From the NCBI RefSeq assembly GCF_001278035.1, contig NZ_CP009452.1:2017501-2081500 (forward strand): a stretch of DNA of 64,000 bases. Reading direction: 5' to 3'. Positions 62,266 to 64,000 of this stretch are shown piece after piece; position 1 is the stretch's first letter, and every line of letters starts with the position of its first letter. The notes below the pieces were generated by a model, which ran no database searches, had not been told where the DNA came from, and saw only the letters and a list, made by a program, of their open reading frames with translations. Origin of the DNA: Sphingopyxis sp. 113P3 (GTDB taxonomy: Bacteria; Pseudomonadota; Alphaproteobacteria; Sphingomonadales; Sphingomonadaceae). A program made the translations under genes and the position numbers.

Positions 62266-63287
62266 AGCGTATCGCGGCAGCGGCCGCCGCGGCTCTTATG
62301 TGCGCCAGCATGGCTGCCGCGCTGCCAGAGCCCGCGCCGAACCAGGCGGTGATCGACGGCAGAGATTTGCCCGCGAAGCTTTCGGCCTTCGGCATTTTTC
62401 GGCCCGGGACCAGCGAGCCCATCGACGCGCTGCTTCCTTACACGCTGCGTACGCCGCTCTTTAGCGACTATGCCGACAAGCAGCGGCTGATCTGGGTGCC
62501 GCCGGGCGAGAAGGCGCGCGTCGCAGAGGACGGGCATATCGATTTTCCTCTCGGCAGCATGATCGTCAAAAACTTCGCTTGGCCCGACCATAACGGCGGA
62601 CGGCCGGTCGAGACGCGGCTCCTGCTTCACCGCGCGAGCGGCTGGACGGCGCTCCCCTATATCTGGGACGCCGACGGCAAGGATGCGACGCTCGCCCTGG
62701 CGGGGCGCCGGGTGCCGGTAAGCTTCAAGAGCCCGGGCGGCGATGCGCACAGCATCCGTTATGCCGTGCCCAACAAGAATCAGTGCAAGGAATGCCACAG
62801 CAAGCGAGGCGCGATCGTGCCGATCGGGCCCAAGGCGTCCAATATCGATTTCGCCGCCGCGCTCAGCCGCCCCGAATTTGCGCGCTTCTTTGCCGAGGCG
62901 CCCGCGACCGCCATGCCGATGCCGCGCTGGGACGATCCCGCCACCGGCTCGATCGCAGAGCGCGCCCGCGCCTATCTCGACGTCAACTGCGCCCATTGCC
63001 ACAATCCCGAAGGAAGCGCATCGAACAGCGGGCTCTTCCTGCGCTGGAGCGATCCCGTCGGCGTCAACTATGGTATCCGCAAGCGTCCGACCGCGGCGGG
63101 ACGCGGCAGCGGCGGGATGGAATTTGCTATTTGGCCCGGCGATCCCGATCAGAGTTTCCTCATCTACCGCCTCGAAAGTCTCGAGGCGGGGATCGCAATG
63201 CCCGAGGTCGGCCGCTCGACCGTTCACAAGGAAGGCGCGGCGCTGCTTCGGCAATGGATTGACGAGATGCCGAAGGCCGGGCATTAG
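62262..63287 (+). CDS. SO2930-family diheme c-type cytochrome
   Basis: A 341-residue exported protein: signal MKRIAAAAAAALMCASMAAA, then a mature part with two CxxCH heme sites, CKECH (about residue 172) and CAHCH (about 244). The N-terminal segment LPAKLSAFGIFRPG and LYTLRTPLFSDYADKQRLIW-like block (here PYTLRTPLFSDYADKQRLIW) is diagnostic of the SO2930 family. The paired beta-helix gene just upstream supports the call. Role in a periplasmic electron-transfer or polysaccharide-linked process is unknown. It overlaps the upstream gene by 4 bp. Confidence 0.88.
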   Translation: MKRIAAAAAAALMCASMAAALPEPAPNQAVIDGRDLPAKLSAFGIFRPGTSEPIDALLPYTLRTPLFSDYADKQRLIWVPPGEKARVAEDGHIDFPLGSMIVKNFAWPDHNGGRPVETRLLLHRASGWTALPYIWDADGKDATLALAGRRVPVSFKSPGGDAHSIRYAVPNKNQCKECHSKRGAIVPIGPKASNIDFAAALSRPEFARFFAEAPATAMPMPRWDDPATGSIAERARAYLDVNCAHCHNPEGSASNSGLFLRWSDPVGVNYGIRKRPTAAGRGSGGMEFAIWPGDPDQSFLIYRLESLEAGIAMPEVGRSTVHKEGAALLRQWIDEMPKAGH

Positions 63288-63294
63288 GCAGGAC

Positions 63295-63927
63295 ATGACC
63301 TTGCTCGTTCTTCACGATTATTTCCGTTCCTCGGCAAGCTTCCGCGTCCGCATCGCGCTGAACCTCAAGGGTCTCGCCTATGAACGCGTCGAGGTCAGCC
63401 TGATCGCAGGCGAGCAGAAGAGCGAGGCTTATCTCGCCCAGAATGCGCAAGGGTTCGTGCCGATGCTCGTCGCCGACGGCGAAACGATCATCCAGAGCCT
63501 TGCGATCATCGACTGGCTCGACCGCGCCCATCCCGAGCCGCGGCTCATCCCCGATGCGCCGATGCCGCGCGCCGTCGCGCTGGCGCAGGCGCATGTCGTC
63601 GCGTGCGACATCCACCCGCTCAACAATCTGCGCGTGCTCAAATATCTGAAGCGCGACCTCGGGCTTAACGAACAGACCAAGGATCATTGGTACCGCCACT
63701 GGATCCTCGAAGGGTTCGACGCGCTCGAGGCCATGGCGGGGGAGGGGCACTATCTCGGCGGCGACACGCCGGGGATCGCCGATTGCTGCCTCGTGCCCCA
63801 GATGTACAATGCGCGCCGCTTCGAAGTGCCGCTCGATGCCTTTCCACGCCTTGTCGCGATCGACGCTGCCTGCATGGAGCTTGAGGCGTTTCAAAAGGCG
63901 CACCCCGACGCGGTGAAGGCGGCGTGA
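63295..63927 (+). CDS. maiA: Maleylacetoacetate isomerase
   Basis: A 210-residue zeta-class glutathione transferase. The glutathione site SSASFRVRIALNLKGL (S-S-x-S-x-R-V-R, about 11-26) and the family block GFVPMLVADGETIIQSLAII are present, and the C-terminal domain has CDIHPLNNLRVLKYL and WILEGFDALE. It isomerises maleylacetoacetate to fumarylacetoacetate in tyrosine degradation. ATG at 63295 (MTLLVLHDYFRSS) follows GCAGGAC; typical length is 210-215. The FAH-family gene at 4293 could act on its product, but the two are far apart. Confidence 0.92.
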   Translation: MTLLVLHDYFRSSASFRVRIALNLKGLAYERVEVSLIAGEQKSEAYLAQNAQGFVPMLVADGETIIQSLAIIDWLDRAHPEPRLIPDAPMPRAVALAQAHVVACDIHPLNNLRVLKYLKRDLGLNEQTKDHWYRHWILEGFDALEAMAGEGHYLGGDTPGIADCCLVPQMYNARRFEVPLDAFPRLVAIDAACMELEAFQKAHPDAVKAA

Positions 63928-64000
63928 TCCTCCGGCTCGCGGGGGCGGCCGCGCTGGCGCTGCCGGCGGCGGCGATGGCGCAGGACAAGGGCGAGCCGAT
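63924..64000 (+). CDS. Start of a secreted protein, truncated by window end
   Basis: GTG at 63924 overlaps the maiA stop (GTGA) and opens a frame of 25 residues before the window ends. The translation MILRLAGAAALALPAAAMAQ is a signal peptide with cleavage after AMA. The rest is outside the window, so the product is unknown; translational coupling to maiA is implied by the overlap. Confidence 0.55.
   Translation, partial: MILRLAGAAALALPAAAMAQDKGEP

Overview
This window looks like chromosomal DNA of a GC-rich alphaproteobacterium of the order Sphingomonadales (Sphingopyxis or Sphingomonas-like). The signs are a CcrM methyltransferase gene whose upstream region is packed with GANTC sites, CtrA-type boxes, a Caulobacter-style cpa/tad pilus locus, a split pntAA/pntAB/pntB transhydrogenase behind a 41-residue cytochrome aa3 subunit IV, the argS-SPOR-nagZ-scpAB-tatABC block, and an EPS regulatory module of the PrsK/PrsR type. 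Taxonomy is inferred from gene content only.

Layout. 1-5.3 kb: the tail of a sensor kinase, a WalW-like deacetylase, a CAU-anticodon tRNA, a Pro/Ala/Glu-repeat secreted protein, a PhoR-like kinase, a Tat-exported protein and a fumarylacetoacetate-hydrolase family enzyme. 5.3-12.5 kb: a minus-strand tad/cpa pilus operon (cpaA-B-C-D-E, tadB, tadC) closed by a strong terminator; the CpaF/TadA motor ATPase, Flp pilin and TadE/F/G genes are absent here. 12.5-16.4 kb: a DauA-like FAD oxidoreductase, a YegP-like protein and the ispH-thrB-rnhA operon. 16.5-26.3 kb: housekeeping (argS, SPOR protein, nagZ, scpA, scpB, tatA, tatB, tatC), entericidin, mgtE and a cyclophilin. 26.4-30.1 kb: nitronate monooxygenase, nadC, RNase T2, a small membrane protein behind a consensus CtrA box and an orphan HicB. 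30.2-36.9 kb: EPS sugar-phosphate transferase, PrsK, PrsR and a TPR lipoprotein in one tight operon.

37-45.8 kb: GntR regulator, nitroreductase, POT peptide transporter followed by two secreted amidohydrolase-like proteins (the second without metal ligands), NnrU, aldo/keto reductase and a dicarboxylate symporter. 45.9-53.8 kb: glmM, DUF1272 protein, a ThiD-VOC fusion, rnhB, an SDR, a DUF2804 protein, ccrM and folP. 53.8-55.4 kb: a small accessory patch with an unknown 213-residue protein and a partner gene carrying two apparent frameshifts. 55.4-64 kb: an NtrC-family regulator whose AAA+ core lacks key residues, the pnt operon, an Asp/Glu racemase-like protein, and a parallel beta-helix/diheme cytochrome/maiA run that continues past the window edge.

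The points most worth a second look are the seven GANTC sites in 152 bp plus a CtrA half-site before ccrM, the CtrA box before a 78-residue membrane protein, the degenerate NtrC-family AAA+ protein, the ThiD-VOC fusion, the incomplete tad locus and the metal-ligand-less amidohydrolase partner. No CRISPR array, rRNA, transposase or prophage was seen.
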